The translations under genes were made by a program, and so were the position numbers. A stretch of DNA of 64,000 bases from a bacterium (GTDB lineage: Bacteria > UBA10199 > JAIBAG01): assembly GCA_019695305.1 (NCBI GenBank), contig JAIBAG010000011.1, positions 1 through 64,000 on the forward strand. Reading direction: 5' to 3'. Every line of letters starts with the position of its first letter. Positions within the stretch are counted from its first letter, which is position 1. Under the pieces are notes generated by a model that was given only the letters and a program-made list of their open reading frames with translations, made no database searches and was not told the DNA's origin. Of the stretch, positions 23,339-33,635 are shown piece after piece.

Positions 23339-25045
23339 TTAGAACTCAAAGAAAAGAGTTGTTTTAGCAGCAATGGCCGGTTCGGCGTTATCGAAAAGAA
23401 CAGGATCGATGATACCAGCGGCGTTGGTGGCCACGTCATCGTTTTTAATATCAAACACGCCACCCGGTAAAAAGAAACCTACCGTGGTTTTCCAATGCAT
23501 AAATTCAAAAAATTTGGCTTCTACCGAAGCATCAATTTCAAACCCATACCATTGCGAACGATTCACAATGTGCGACAAACCCGGTGTTCCGGCAATTTCG
23601 GCAAAGTCTAAATCGATCACACGCGAAGGTGCTAGCGCGGTAATTCCTTTAATGCCCACTTTAAAATCTTCGGCCCAAGGAACGCCGCTGGTAATATCAA
23701 ACTGGTGTTTGTATTCCAGGGTAAAGTAAATGGCATTGTTAATGTAATTGGGGGTTACAGGTTTACGACCCAGCTCGGTTTCACCACCCACACGAATACC
23801 AGGAGAGGTACCCATGGGCACATCAAACATCATAAGAGCAATATCGTAATCGGGTCTAAAACCAAATTGGGTAATCCGTTGCGATAACGGTGAAGAATCG
23901 CCCTGAGAAAAACCGGCCTGAAAATTAATTTCGCCACCAAAAGGATATTTAGCCTGAGCTTCCAACGCGGCCATAAAAACCGAAATATCGTTTTGAGTTC
24001 CTGTTTGCGGTAAGGTGATGGGATTTTCCAGAGGGTTTTGTAAAGCAGGATCATCTAACTGAATGGCATCAATAGCAATACCTGGCGCCATTTTGCCGCC
24101 AATATAAACAGCTTCAAGCCCTACACTATAATATTTGGCAAATTTAGCCTTGGTATACCCGTCGATGATATATAAAAAGGTATCACCATCTATACCACTG
24201 GCCACTTCATTGCCGTTGGCATCTAATGCCGTGGTGGTAGTGGCTCCATCGTTACCATCTCTAAATCTAAAAGCCGTAAATGTTCCTAATTCAAAATTTT
24301 CACGTTGGTACAAAAGAATAATGCCGGTTTGCATGGCATCGTTCCAGTTACTGCCCACACCCGTATCAAGCCCTCCCACCGACGGATCACGCGTGGCTTC
24401 AAAAGCAAAATCGAACACACCACCAAAGGTTAACTGACCACCTAAAAGAGGTAGACCTGCTAAATACAGCACGCGATCGTAAACATCTCCAAAATCACCT
24501 TCCATGCCTTCGCCATCGTTGGTTAAAATACCCAAACCAAAATGAGACGCTTGACGACCAATACGCAACTTACCTCCAGAGGTAAGAACATCCACATAAA
24601 CCTGACGTACGTTAATGTTACCGCCTGACGAACCGGTGTTTGAACCGGCTGTTCCGCCAACCACGCCAAAGGGGCCGTTAGCAGCCGGCAACGCCAATGT
24701 ACCAGTAATAGGATTTGAAATAGAAATCGAATTCACATCGCTCTGGCCAAAAAGCAAATTATCGAGCATGTCAATTTCGCCGTGAAATGAGATGTGATCG
24801 TTTAATTTTAAAGTAGGCTGTAAACGGAAACGCTGTTGAGCAAAAGCGATAGTACCAAAACGATCGTTATCATTAAAGCGTGAATCGCCGGTAATAACAC
24901 CGGGATTAGGACGTTGCAAATCTAAATCGTGTGTATATTCAAAACGCAAACGATAATAGCCGTGTGCCGAAAAATCGATAGCGTGCGCTAAAGAGCTCAT
25001 TCCCAAAGCGGCTATTAAACCTGCATAAAAAGCTATTTTTTTCAA
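23339..25045 (-). CDS. Outer-membrane beta-barrel, porin-like
   Basis: The chosen TTG start at 25045 follows GAGGTAGG and gives a clean signal peptide (MKKIAFYAGLIAALGMSSLAHA). The 568-residue product is built of alternating strands: HGYYRLRFEYTHDL, then AQQRFRLQPTLKL and HGEIDMLDNLLFG, through to TTLFFEF. A terminal Phe preceded by an aromatic alternation is the outer-membrane assembly signal. The pattern of an N-terminal barrel with early Gly/Tyr strands fits porins or alginate-export-like proteins. It is expected to let small substrates through the outer membrane; the substrate is unknown. Confidence 0.7.
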   Translation of the reverse strand: MKKIAFYAGLIAALGMSSLAHAIDFSAHGYYRLRFEYTHDLDLQRPNPGVITGDSRFNDNDRFGTIAFAQQRFRLQPTLKLNDHISFHGEIDMLDNLLFGQSDVNSISISNPITGTLALPAANGPFGVVGGTAGSNTGSSGGNINVRQVYVDVLTSGGKLRIGRQASHFGLGILTNDGEGMEGDFGDVYDRVLYLAGLPLLGGQLTFGGVFDFAFEATRDPSVGGLDTGVGSNWNDAMQTGIILLYQRENFELGTFTAFRFRDGNDGATTTTALDANGNEVASGIDGDTFLYIIDGYTKAKFAKYYSVGLEAVYIGGKMAPGIAIDAIQLDDPALQNPLENPITLPQTGTQNDISVFMAALEAQAKYPFGGEINFQAGFSQGDSSPLSQRITQFGFRPDYDIALMMFDVPMGTSPGIRVGGETELGRKPVTPNYINNAIYFTLEYKHQFDITSGVPWAEDFKVGIKGITALAPSRVIDLDFAEIAGTPGLSHIVNRSQWYGFEIDASVEAKFFEFMHWKTTVGFFLPGGVFDIKNDDVATNAAGIIDPVLFDNAEPAIAAKTTLFFEF

Positions 25046-25271
25046 ACCTACCTCGTAGTGTGGATGGACAACAAAACTATTGATATTTCTTGCAAAATTG
25101 GCCAAAAACAAAGCTTAGAAATATTGGTTGCAATCTAGCATACAGGCAAACCTGCTTCAACACGAAAATCCAGATTCCTGGCGTTTTTGGCGTACTGCAT
25201 CAATAAAGTTGGAATCGTGCTCACGTGTATCGGTTGCCCTCAATAAAAGTTGCGTATTTTTTTAAATAAAA
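25046..25271. other. Intergenic region between the porin-like and RNase J genes
   Basis: A divergent promoter region for both genes. A motif resembling the REP core is not present, and no other gene or clear operator was seen. Confidence 0.4.
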
Positions 25272-26933
25272 ATGAAAGAATTTATTAAAATAACCCCTTT
25301 AGGTGGTGTTGGCGAAGTTGGAGCTTTAAACTGCATGGTTTATGAAACCGAAGATGAGGCCATTGTGGTGGATTGCGGTAGCATGTTCCCCGATCAAGAC
25401 ACTTTAGGCGTGGATATGATTATTCCCGACTTTACCTACCTTAAAAAAATCGAACATAAGCTTAAAGGCCTGGTTTTAACCCATGGGCACGAAGACCATA
25501 TCGGCTCTACCGCTTTTTTACTGAAAGAAATGGATATTCCCGTCTATGGGGCGCCCTTTACGCTGGAGCTAATCAAAAACAAATTAGAAGAATTACCGCC
25601 CCCCTCTACCCCCAAACTCCATCTTTTTAAACCGGGTGAGACTGTTAAGGTGGGTTCGTTTGAAATTGATACTATTTTTGTAAATCACAGCATTATCGAT
25701 GCCTCGGCCTTGGTGATTACCACCCCCTATGGGCCCATTGTGCATTTAACAGATTGGAAGATTGATGAGACCCCTTATGACGGCCCGGTGATTGATCTTA
25801 AAAAATTTGCCAAAGTAGCCAAAAAAGGGGTTTTGGCCCTTCTCTGTGACTCGACAAATGCCACCAGCCGTGGCTCCACATTATCTGAAACCCAGGTAGT
25901 TAATCGGGTAAAAAAGATTATTGCGGCGCATAAAGGACGCGTACTTGTCACCCTCTTTTCCTCTAACATTCAACGAGTGCAAGGACTTGCCGATATCGCT
26001 AAAAAAACTGGACGTACTCTGGCGCTTTTAGGACGCAGCATGAAGGAAAACACCGAAATTGCCCGCATGCTGGGGCAGCTGTCGTTTGAGGGGATTAAGG
26101 TAGTGGATATTGAAGATACCGACCAGTTGCCCGATGATGAAGTGATGGTTCTAGTAACAGGCACGCAGGGCGAACATCGCTCGGCCCTCTCGCGTATTGC
26201 TCATAATAATTTTAAACCGTTTAAAATTAAAGAAGGCGATTTGGTTCTTTTTTCGTCCAAAATGATACCCGGAAACGAAAAAAATATTTCAACCGTCATC
26301 AACAACCTGTGCAAACAAAAAGCCAAGGTTTTATATGAATCGGCCTACGATATTCATACCTCGGGGCATGCCCACCAGGACGAATTAAAACGCATTTACA
26401 AAATTTTAAAACCGCAATATTACCTGCCCATCCACGGCGACTACCGGCATTTGGTTAAACACGGCGAGCTGGCGGTGGATTGGGGCCATAAAAAAGAGAA
26501 GGTGATTATCACCGAAAATGGCAACCCCATTGTGTTTAACAAAAAAGGTTTTGAACGGGCCGAAAAAGAAACAACAGGCCGTGTTTTTGTGGATGGCACC
26601 GGCGTGGGGGATGTAGCTAGCCTCGTTTTACGCGACAGATTTCATCTGTCGGATACAGGGGTGGTGGTATGCATCCTGTCGATCGACCGCCAGAACGGAA
26701 ATATCTTAAACGGCCCGGATTTGATTGCACGTGGCGTAATTGAAGAAAGTGAACAAGAAACACTGTTTAACGATGCTAAAAAAGAAGTACTCAGTGTGGT
26801 TGAAAGTTTTAACACCGAAACCCGCACCGATATGGCCGAAATGCAGGAAGAAGTGCGGGTTACGTTACGACGTTTTTTTAACCGGAATATTGGGCGCAAA
26901 CCCATGGTGATTCCGGTGATACAAGAAGTGTAA
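25272..26933 (+). CDS. rnj: Ribonuclease J
   Basis: The 553-residue protein starts MKEFIKITPLGGVGEVG and carries the metallo-beta-lactamase site THGHEDHIG (His71, His73, Asp75, His76), followed by the beta-CASP domain with CDSTNATSRGSTLSE and HTSGHA. RNase J is a two-metal endo- and 5'-exoribonuclease that matures and decays mRNA and rRNA, common where RNase E is absent or secondary. It is complete, with a short C-terminal tail. It stands alone; ychF follows after about 90 bases and a small inverted repeat. Confidence 0.92.
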   Translation: MKEFIKITPLGGVGEVGALNCMVYETEDEAIVVDCGSMFPDQDTLGVDMIIPDFTYLKKIEHKLKGLVLTHGHEDHIGSTAFLLKEMDIPVYGAPFTLELIKNKLEELPPPSTPKLHLFKPGETVKVGSFEIDTIFVNHSIIDASALVITTPYGPIVHLTDWKIDETPYDGPVIDLKKFAKVAKKGVLALLCDSTNATSRGSTLSETQVVNRVKKIIAAHKGRVLVTLFSSNIQRVQGLADIAKKTGRTLALLGRSMKENTEIARMLGQLSFEGIKVVDIEDTDQLPDDEVMVLVTGTQGEHRSALSRIAHNNFKPFKIKEGDLVLFSSKMIPGNEKNISTVINNLCKQKAKVLYESAYDIHTSGHAHQDELKRIYKILKPQYYLPIHGDYRHLVKHGELAVDWGHKKEKVIITENGNPIVFNKKGFERAEKETTGRVFVDGTGVGDVASLVLRDRFHLSDTGVVVCILSIDRQNGNILNGPDLIARGVIEESEQETLFNDAKKEVLSVVESFNTETRTDMAEMQEEVRVTLRRFFNRNIGRKPMVIPVIQEV

Positions 26934-26940
26934 AAACAGT

Positions 26941-27017
26941 GAATGGTGGATAGTGAATGGTGAATGGTAAAAGAAGAAATTCTTTCTATCCACTATCCAC
27001 CATCAACCATCCACTTC
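26941..27017. repeat. Inverted repeat of the GTGGATAGTG type between rnj and ychF
   Basis: GGTGGATAGTG at 26945-26955 pairs with CACTATCCACC at 26991-27001 around an A-rich loop. The same family (ACCATTCACCATCCAC) occurs at 54565-54597. It may be a terminator for rnj or a minor mobile repeat. No T run follows. Confidence 0.55.
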
Positions 27018-27023
27018 TTTAAA

Positions 27024-28118
27024 ATGGGATTTAATTGTGGAATTGTAGGTTTACCGAATGTGGGAAAGTCGACTATCTTTAACGCACTCACCAATGCAGG
27101 CGCACAAGCGGCCAACTATCCATTTTGCACCATTGAGCCCAATGTGGGTGTTGTTCCTTTAAATGATGTAAGACTAAAGAAGATTGCCGCTATTTTTAAA
27201 CCCGAAAAAATCATCCCTACCTCTGTTGAATTTGTAGACATTGCAGGCTTGGTAGCCGGCGCCAGCAAAGGCGAAGGCTTGGGCAATAAATTTTTGGGCC
27301 ATATTAAAAGTGTAGATGCCATTGCCCATGTAGTGCGCTGTTTTGAAAATGCCGATGTAGTGCATGTGCATGGCGGGGTCGATCCTGTACGCGATATTGA
27401 AGTGATTAATACCGAGCTTATTTTGGCCGACATGCAAACCGTAAGCGGGCGCTTAGACCGTAATCAAAAATTGGTGAAGGGCAATAATAAAGAAGCCATT
27501 GCCGTGCAGCCGGTTTTGGAAAAATTAAGTAAAGGCTTAAACGAAGGCAAATCGGCTCGGGCGTTAGGTTTAACGCTAGAGGAAAAGAAACTGGTGGCTG
27601 ATCTTTTTCTCATCACCATCAAACCCGTTCTCTACGTATGTAATGTAGACGAAGCCGATATGACCACCGAAAATGACGCCGTTAAAAAAGTACGCGAATT
27701 TGCCAAAACTGAAGGGGCCGATGTGGTCACCATTTGCGGCACCATTGAAGCCGAAATTTCGCAAATGAACGAAGAAGAAAAAGCTACGTTCTTAAAAGAT
27801 TATGGACTTACCGAATCGGGCCTCGATCGCTTGGCACACGCCGGTTATCATCTGCTCCATCTCATCACCTATTTTACTGCTGGTCCCAAAGAAGTACGTG
27901 CCTGGACCATTCCCAATGGCTTTTTAGCCCCCCAAGCCGCCGGGATAATTCACAGTGATTTTGAACGCGGTTTTATTAAAGCCGATTGTTATGCCTTTGA
28001 TGATCTTATAACACACGGCTCGGAAGAAGCCCTTAAAGCAAAAGGTTTACTGCGCTCGGAAGGCAAGGAATACCTTGTAAAAGACGGCGATATGATGAAT
28101 TTTAGGTTTAATGTGTAA
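27024..28118 (+). CDS. ychF: Redox-responsive/ribosome-associated GTPase YchF
   Basis: Translation from the ATG at 27024 gives the standard N-terminus MGFNCGIVGLPNVGKSTIF (the frame is open upstream from 26964). The 364-residue product has G1 GLPNVGKS (9-16), the DIAGLV G3 loop, and NVDEADMT, the atypical G4 region that lets YchF bind ATP. It ends with the TGS domain and NFRFNV, as in other YchF proteins. YchF is an Obg-family nucleotide-hydrolysing protein linked to ribosomes and stress. The family is complete in length. Confidence 0.93.
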   Translation: MGFNCGIVGLPNVGKSTIFNALTNAGAQAANYPFCTIEPNVGVVPLNDVRLKKIAAIFKPEKIIPTSVEFVDIAGLVAGASKGEGLGNKFLGHIKSVDAIAHVVRCFENADVVHVHGGVDPVRDIEVINTELILADMQTVSGRLDRNQKLVKGNNKEAIAVQPVLEKLSKGLNEGKSARALGLTLEEKKLVADLFLITIKPVLYVCNVDEADMTTENDAVKKVREFAKTEGADVVTICGTIEAEISQMNEEEKATFLKDYGLTESGLDRLAHAGYHLLHLITYFTAGPKEVRAWTIPNGFLAPQAAGIIHSDFERGFIKADCYAFDDLITHGSEEALKAKGLLRSEGKEYLVKDGDMMNFRFNV

Positions 28119-28142
28119 GCTCTACAAAATTCAAAAACCAAC

Positions 28143-29507
28143 TTAACTTGCAACTTTAATTTTACCCAGCTCCAAAAGTTTTTGACTATTTCCCGCAACA
28201 ACTTCTTTAAATTTTTTTGAAATTTCAGGATGGTTTTCTACCTGCTCCCAAAAAAACTGGGCTGCTTTTAAAGCTTCTTTCCATACTTTAATTTCCAAAG
28301 ACTTTGGCGGATCCGGTGTAAAATCCCTGTTTATCAATTGATTGTTCAGAGGCGCGTACGACATAGGGAGCATATCATAAACCGGAGCGAGTCCGGCTAA
28401 CTTCTCCCCTTCACATAAAAAAGAAATATTGCCGGCATGCATATCGTTGTTGCCAATAAGCTTGCCAAAAACTTCAAGCCAAATAATTTCATCATATAAA
28501 CTAGCATCCATTATTTTTTGGCTTAACAAAGCTTGTGCCGTAGCCATCCAAGTTGAATGCAAACAACCATGCTCCATAGCCAGCGCCTTGAGTGAAATTA
28601 ACCCCAAACGTCCTCCGGAATAATTTTCGTAAGGCATGCGGTCAAAACGCTCTACTTCCAGAAAAACACGCCCTCCTCCTCTTATTAAACAAGATTGTAG
28701 CGGATTCTTTCCAATCTTTTTTAAAACTTGATGGGCTATATGTTCACAAATAAGAAGATCGGCCACACGCAGACCTACTGATTCATCAACGGGGGGAGAA
28801 AACTTCACCATCACCGGCATAAGCTGACTACTGGTTTTACGAATAGAAAGAAATTTGGCCTGCTCACCACCGGCCGAAGATCCGGGATTGCCTTGTGATA
28901 AAACTTTATCGGCCACAGCAGGATAATGGGTGTTGCGGTTATTTTCATCGACAATATCCGTTCTTTCAACTTGATGTTGAAGATGCAAGTTATAAGCCTC
29001 ATCGCCAATAATGAAGTTACCAATCAAGTCCCAACCATAACGACAAAAATAAGTAAGACAATGGTCATCGGTCCACAGGGAAATATCCGTTGGAAATTCA
29101 GAATGAAATTTAGGAACCAATCTTCCTAAAAAACCAGAAGGACAGGCATCCAATAAAAAGTAAGGAAGATTTTTATACACCCGACTCTTAAATAAATTTC
29201 CGTGAGACTCCAGATAAAAACCTTGAGGGGCAAGAGGGTGAAGAGTAGCCTCAACACTTTGATTTCCTTCTTTATCCACAACAAATAAAGGAACAGATAA
29301 TATCTCTCCATAATTCCAAGTCCCTTTACGATAAATGGCATAAAGCGTGTTGATACCTTTCCCTATACGCAAAATATCTTTTGAATTCTGTGCCAGAAGC
29401 TTAGAAAAAGTAGGCTGACTAATATTTAAAACAGCACACAAATCTTTTGCTTTTGAAGGACCTGTTTTTGATAGGTATTTGACTAGTTTTTCAAATAATT
29501 CCTGCAT
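28143..29507 (-). CDS. yjjJ: HipA-like kinase of the YjjJ/HipH type
   Basis: The 454-residue protein starts with a winged-helix DNA-binding region (KAKDLCAVLNISQPTFSKLL, about 18-37), then a HipA-like kinase domain: GGEQAKFLSIRKTS as the phosphate-binding loop, NNDMHAGN (353-360) with catalytic Asp355, and YDMLP (377-381) with Asp378. This arrangement, one protein with its own DNA-binding region and no separate HipB, is that of E. coli YjjJ (HipH). HipA-type kinases phosphorylate tRNA synthetases or other targets and can arrest growth. A perfect 12-bp palindrome at 29558-29569 lies upstream. No antitoxin gene is seen next to it. Confidence 0.85.
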   Translation of the reverse strand: MQELFEKLVKYLSKTGPSKAKDLCAVLNISQPTFSKLLAQNSKDILRIGKGINTLYAIYRKGTWNYGEILSVPLFVVDKEGNQSVEATLHPLAPQGFYLESHGNLFKSRVYKNLPYFLLDACPSGFLGRLVPKFHSEFPTDISLWTDDHCLTYFCRYGWDLIGNFIIGDEAYNLHLQHQVERTDIVDENNRNTHYPAVADKVLSQGNPGSSAGGEQAKFLSIRKTSSQLMPVMVKFSPPVDESVGLRVADLLICEHIAHQVLKKIGKNPLQSCLIRGGGRVFLEVERFDRMPYENYSGGRLGLISLKALAMEHGCLHSTWMATAQALLSQKIMDASLYDEIIWLEVFGKLIGNNDMHAGNISFLCEGEKLAGLAPVYDMLPMSYAPLNNQLINRDFTPDPPKSLEIKVWKEALKAAQFFWEQVENHPEISKKFKEVVAGNSQKLLELGKIKVAS

Positions 29508-29557
29508 ACCAATAGAATAGATAATAGAATATAAAAAAACAATATATATTATATAGT

Positions 29558-29569
29558 TAAACTAGTTTA
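29558..29569. promoter_or_regulatory. Palindrome upstream of the HipA-like gene
   Basis: TAAACTAGTTTA is a perfect 12-bp palindrome in an AT-rich intergenic region about 50 bases before the HipA-like start. It could be an operator for the protein's own DNA-binding region, but this is inference and the AT bias makes chance palindromes more likely. Confidence 0.35.
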
Positions 29570-29600
29570 TTGTATTATTTAGAATAGTATTAGTAATAAA

Positions 29601-29804
29601 GTGACAAATAGACATCAAAAAAAATTATTTATTAGTATTTTCATATACTTAGACTTTTTTTGTTTGGGTGGAATAACTTACTTCTCAGCTACTCCTATGG
29701 CCTCTATGAAGCAACTTTTTAAAGCTTTGGACGATAATATCTGTGCTGGGCAAGCAAACTATAAAAAAACTATTTTAAAATTATTTTCAACGAGGGCAAT
29801 ATGA
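29601..29804 (+). CDS. Possible small membrane or secreted protein
   Basis: A GTG-initiated frame of 67 residues contains a hydrophobic segment (LFISIFIYLDFFCLGGITYF) and overlaps the next gene by four bases (ATGA). No Shine-Dalgarno is evident. It may be real, coupled to the following gene, or chance in AT-rich DNA. Confidence 0.35.
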   Translation: MTNRHQKKLFISIFIYLDFFCLGGITYFSATPMASMKQLFKALDDNICAGQANYKKTILKLFSTRAI

Positions 29805-30772
29805 AATCTGATAATATCAACACCTTTACCATCAACAACACTACTTATCACCATATTGATAACAATAATGGTCAATTTAGCAATGGTGATGCTGAATTTA
29901 ATCAAGATAGAAATGGTGACTATAAAATTTCAGGAAAGCTTTTTATTGATGATGGAGATGGAGTTTTTAATCCCAAAGCAGATAAAAAAATGTCTCGCTC
30001 TGAAGTAGATCAATTTGTAAAAGATATTTTTGCTACTATCCCTAATAAACAATACTCCTCATTATGGTTTGGCTATATTGCCGATTATTTGGATGATCGC
30101 TCTCAGGTTTTAGCTTTAGCTAAAGAAATACTAGCACAAGGCAACAATCCCAATCCTGTCGACCAAGAACAATTAGCGAACCTTTTAGACACGATTCATT
30201 TTCATGACGATTTAGGCTTTGGACTGGGTTATGCGGGCATTAGTTCACGGAAAGATAATGCTTATTACATAGACAACGATCCAGAATTAAAACAAGTTGC
30301 TTCCGTCATCTATCTTAGCTATGCCCGCCATCAAATCAATTTGGCAGCAGAACATTTAGAAAGTGACGGTTTCTCCGTAGCCGTCGATAACCTCATTAAG
30401 AAAGCAGAAGAATATGCAATAAAAGCGGGACAACCAGATTTAGTAAAAGCTGAAGTCATTCACCATGAAGCTCTTAAAGCCGCCTATACTAAAGCCTATC
30501 AACAGCTTGTTTCCCAAGGTTTTGATTTACTTAAATCAGACCACGATCAAAGAGCCGCTTATAACTATAGACAAAGTAAGAAGCTTGAAACCCCCCGAGA
30601 ACTGGAAAGAGCCGAGGTTCAAGATGTCATCAATGATTATTTAGGGGCTGTTAAAAGATATGCTGAGTTGGCGGGACTTCCAGAGGGAGACCTCACTCAT
30701 GTTCTCGCTCAGGCGCAAGCACATGTTGTTGCCTATAAAGAGGCTGTTGTACCCAAAGAAGCTCTTTACTAG
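29801..30772 (+). CDS. Protein with EF-hand-like N-terminus, function unknown
   Basis: The 323-residue product has no signal peptide. The start has GAGGG five bases upstream. Residues about 18-55 contain DNNNGQFSNGDAEFNQDRNGDY and DDGDGVFNP, an Asp/Asn-rich string like EF-hand or dockerin calcium loops. The rest is helical, for example HEALKAAYTKAYQQLVSQGF. No family was recognised. Together with 34386-34835, another Asp-loop protein without a signal, it may belong to a lineage-specific group. It is convergent with uvrA, only 11 bases apart. Confidence 0.55.
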   Translation: MKSDNINTFTINNTTYHHIDNNNGQFSNGDAEFNQDRNGDYKISGKLFIDDGDGVFNPKADKKMSRSEVDQFVKDIFATIPNKQYSSLWFGYIADYLDDRSQVLALAKEILAQGNNPNPVDQEQLANLLDTIHFHDDLGFGLGYAGISSRKDNAYYIDNDPELKQVASVIYLSYARHQINLAAEHLESDGFSVAVDNLIKKAEEYAIKAGQPDLVKAEVIHHEALKAAYTKAYQQLVSQGFDLLKSDHDQRAAYNYRQSKKLETPRELERAEVQDVINDYLGAVKRYAELAGLPEGDLTHVLAQAQAHVVAYKEAVVPKEALY

Positions 30773-30783
30773 AGATAAGAGGT

Positions 30784-33618
30784 TTATCGACACAGAGTTT
30801 TCTTGAGATATTTGCCCGTATAGGATGCTTTGATACGAGAAACTTCTTCGGGCGTGCCGGTAGCGATAATTTGCCCACCACCCGTGCCCCCTTCCGGGCC
30901 AAGGTCGATCAAGTGATCGCAGCTTTTAATCACATCGAGATTGTGCTCGATCACAATTACCGTATTTCCACCATCGACTAACTCATTGAGTACTTCAAGC
31001 AGCTTGGCAATATCTTCAAAATGAAGCCCGGTTGTAGGTTCATCTAAAATATAAATAGTTTTACCCGTCGACCGTTTGGACAATTCTTTGGCTAGTTTAA
31101 TACGTTGTGCTTCCCCACCGGATAGGGTTGTGGCCGCTTGGCCTAGCTCGATGTAATCAAGCCCCACACGTTTGAGTGTTTCCAGTTTGCTGGCTATCGA
31201 CGGGATATTTTTTAAAAAATCATAAGCCTCACCCACCGTCATATCCAAAATATCCGAAATACTTTTCCCTTTATAAGTAATTTCTAAAGTTTCGCGATTA
31301 TAACGCTTGCCCTGACAGGCCTCACATTCCACATACACATCCGGCAAAAAGTGCATTTCAATGCGGATAATCCCGTCGCCTTCGCAAGCCTCGCAACGCC
31401 CGCCTTTAACATTAAAAGAATAACGCCCGGGCTTGTAACCACGTGCTTTCGATTCGGGAAGTTCGCTGAAAAGATCACGGATGGGAGAAAAGAGTTGTGT
31501 GTAGGTTGCCGGATTGGAGCGCGGTGTACGGCCAATAGGCGATTGATCGATGTTGATCACTTTATCGATAAATTCCAAACCTTCCACTTTATCGTGCGGG
31601 CCGGCCACCACGCGCGAACCAAACAGATGCTGGGCTAAAACAGGATAGAGCGTATCATTAACCAGCGAAGATTTTCCCGAGCCCGAAACACCAGTAATAC
31701 CGGTAAGAGTTCCCAAAGGAAAACTAACCGAAACCTCTTTTAAATTATGACAACGCGCCCCTCTTAACACCAATTGACGCAGGCTGGATGGACGACGTTT
31801 GGACGGAACAGGAATACATTTTTTACCGGAGAGATATTTGCCCGTTTCCGATTTGCTATTTTTCATCAGCTCGCTAGGCGTACCCTGCGCCACAATATAC
31901 CCACCCTGCACACCAGCACCGGGGCCCATGTCGATAATATAATCCGATTCGCGCATGGTATCTTCGTCGTGTTCCACAACGAGAACGGTATTACCCAAAT
32001 CACGCAGTTTTTTGAGTGTGGCGAGCAAGCGATCATTATCGCGCTGATGAAGGCCGATAGACGGCTCATCTAAAATATAGAGCACACCCACCAAGGCCGA
32101 CCCAATTTGCGTGGCCAAACGGATGCGTTGAGCTTCACCACCCGAGAGTGTGGCCGAAGTACGTTCGAGTGTAAGATAATCTAAACCCACGTCTACAAGA
32201 AAACCCAAACGTTCATCAATTTCTTTTAAAATTCTCTTCGCAATGGTTTCTTCTTTTTTTGTAAATTTAATATTTTTAAAAAACACCAAGGCTTCACGCG
32301 TGGATAATAGTGTCACATCGTAAATTGATTTACCCGCCACTTTAATACTTAAAACCTCGGGCTTTAAGCGGCTACCATTGCACGCCGCACAGGGCTGGAT
32401 GTTCATGTACTTTTCCAGCTCTTCACGCATCCAGTCCGAATCACTCTCACGATAACGACGAGAAAGACTGGGAATCACCCCTTCAAAAGGCGCTTCGTAA
32501 AAACGTTTTCCTTCGCCACGGTCTACCGCAAAGCGAATATCCTCAGCACCCGACCCATGCAGAATAATATTCTGCAAATGCTTGGATAATTTTTTAAACG
32601 GTGTGGCTAAATCAAATTTGTAATGTTTGGCCAGTGAATCGAGCAGATTGTGATAGTAAAGAGACGTTTTACCCGACCACGGAGCAATCGCTCCTTCGCG
32701 GAGCGATAAATTAGGATTAGGAATAATCTGTTCTTCATCAAAAAAGTTTTTAGTACCAATGCCATCACACGTGGCACAAGCCCCTTGCGGGCTGTTAAAC
32801 GAAAACGTACGTGGTTCAATGGGCGGGTAACTTACACCACAGGTAATACAGGCATTTTTGGAGCTAAATAAAATTTCTTCTTTGGTATCGAGCCGCTCTA
32901 CTTTTAACAAACTTTCGCCATGCTTGAGTGCTGTTTCAATAGAATCGGCAAGACGCGTAGCAATATCCTTTTTTACAACAAGGCGATCGATAAAAAGATC
33001 GATGGAATGTTTTTTATTTTTATCCAGTTTGATGTCATCTTCCAACTCATGCACCTGGCCATCAATTTTAACGCGCGCAAAACCATCTTTTTTGAGCTGC
33101 GCTAATTCCTTTTGGTATTCGCCTTTGCGTTCTTTCACAACAGGCGCCAAAAGATGAATTTTTGTTCCGTCGGGCCACGAGAGGATCTGGTCCACCATCT
33201 GCGTTACCGTTTGCGCGGCAATAGGATTACCACATTGATGACAATAGGCTTTACCAACACGCGCAAAAAGCAAACGTAAATAATCGTAAATTTCGGTAAC
33301 AGTGCCCACGGTAGAGCGCGGGTTATGCGAACCTGCTTTTTGTTCAATAGAAATAGCCGGAGATAAACCTTCAATCACATCTACATCGGGTTTTCCCATT
33401 TGATCGAGAAATTGCCGAGCATAGGCCGAGAGCGATTCTACATAACGGCGCTGGCCTTCGGCATAAATGGTATCAAAGGCAAGCGAGCTTTTGCCCGAGC
33501 CTGAAAGTCCGGTGATGATGACGAGTTGATTGCGCGGTATTTTAACGTCGATATTTTTAAGATTATGCTGACGCGCCCCTTTAACCAGGATGTGTTGCGG
33601 TTCCATAGGGGAATGCAA
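30784..33618 (-). CDS. uvrA: Excinuclease ABC subunit A
   Basis: The 944-residue protein has two ABC ATPase modules: Walker A GLSGSGKS (37-44) and GVSGSGKS in the second half, with [14 protein letters not shown] and [14 protein letters not shown] signatures. Zinc modules are CITCGV...CATCDG and CEACEGDG...[10 protein letters not shown]. UvrA searches for bulky DNA damage with UvrB in nucleotide excision repair. It has normal length and no anomalies. It is likely SOS-regulated in many bacteria, but no GAAC-N4-GTTC box was noticed upstream here. Confidence 0.96.
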   Translation of the reverse strand: MHSPMEPQHILVKGARQHNLKNIDVKIPRNQLVIITGLSGSGKSSLAFDTIYAEGQRRYVESLSAYARQFLDQMGKPDVDVIEGLSPAISIEQKAGSHNPRSTVGTVTEIYDYLRLLFARVGKAYCHQCGNPIAAQTVTQMVDQILSWPDGTKIHLLAPVVKERKGEYQKELAQLKKDGFARVKIDGQVHELEDDIKLDKNKKHSIDLFIDRLVVKKDIATRLADSIETALKHGESLLKVERLDTKEEILFSSKNACITCGVSYPPIEPRTFSFNSPQGACATCDGIGTKNFFDEEQIIPNPNLSLREGAIAPWSGKTSLYYHNLLDSLAKHYKFDLATPFKKLSKHLQNIILHGSGAEDIRFAVDRGEGKRFYEAPFEGVIPSLSRRYRESDSDWMREELEKYMNIQPCAACNGSRLKPEVLSIKVAGKSIYDVTLLSTREALVFFKNIKFTKKEETIAKRILKEIDERLGFLVDVGLDYLTLERTSATLSGGEAQRIRLATQIGSALVGVLYILDEPSIGLHQRDNDRLLATLKKLRDLGNTVLVVEHDEDTMRESDYIIDMGPGAGVQGGYIVAQGTPSELMKNSKSETGKYLSGKKCIPVPSKRRPSSLRQLVLRGARCHNLKEVSVSFPLGTLTGITGVSGSGKSSLVNDTLYPVLAQHLFGSRVVAGPHDKVEGLEFIDKVINIDQSPIGRTPRSNPATYTQLFSPIRDLFSELPESKARGYKPGRYSFNVKGGRCEACEGDGIIRIEMHFLPDVYVECEACQGKRYNRETLEITYKGKSISDILDMTVGEAYDFLKNIPSIASKLETLKRVGLDYIELGQAATTLSGGEAQRIKLAKELSKRSTGKTIYILDEPTTGLHFEDIAKLLEVLNELVDGGNTVIVIEHNLDVIKSCDHLIDLGPEGGTGGGQIIATGTPEEVSRIKASYTGKYLKKTLCR

Positions 33619-33635
33619 TTAGTCTATTTTTTTAT

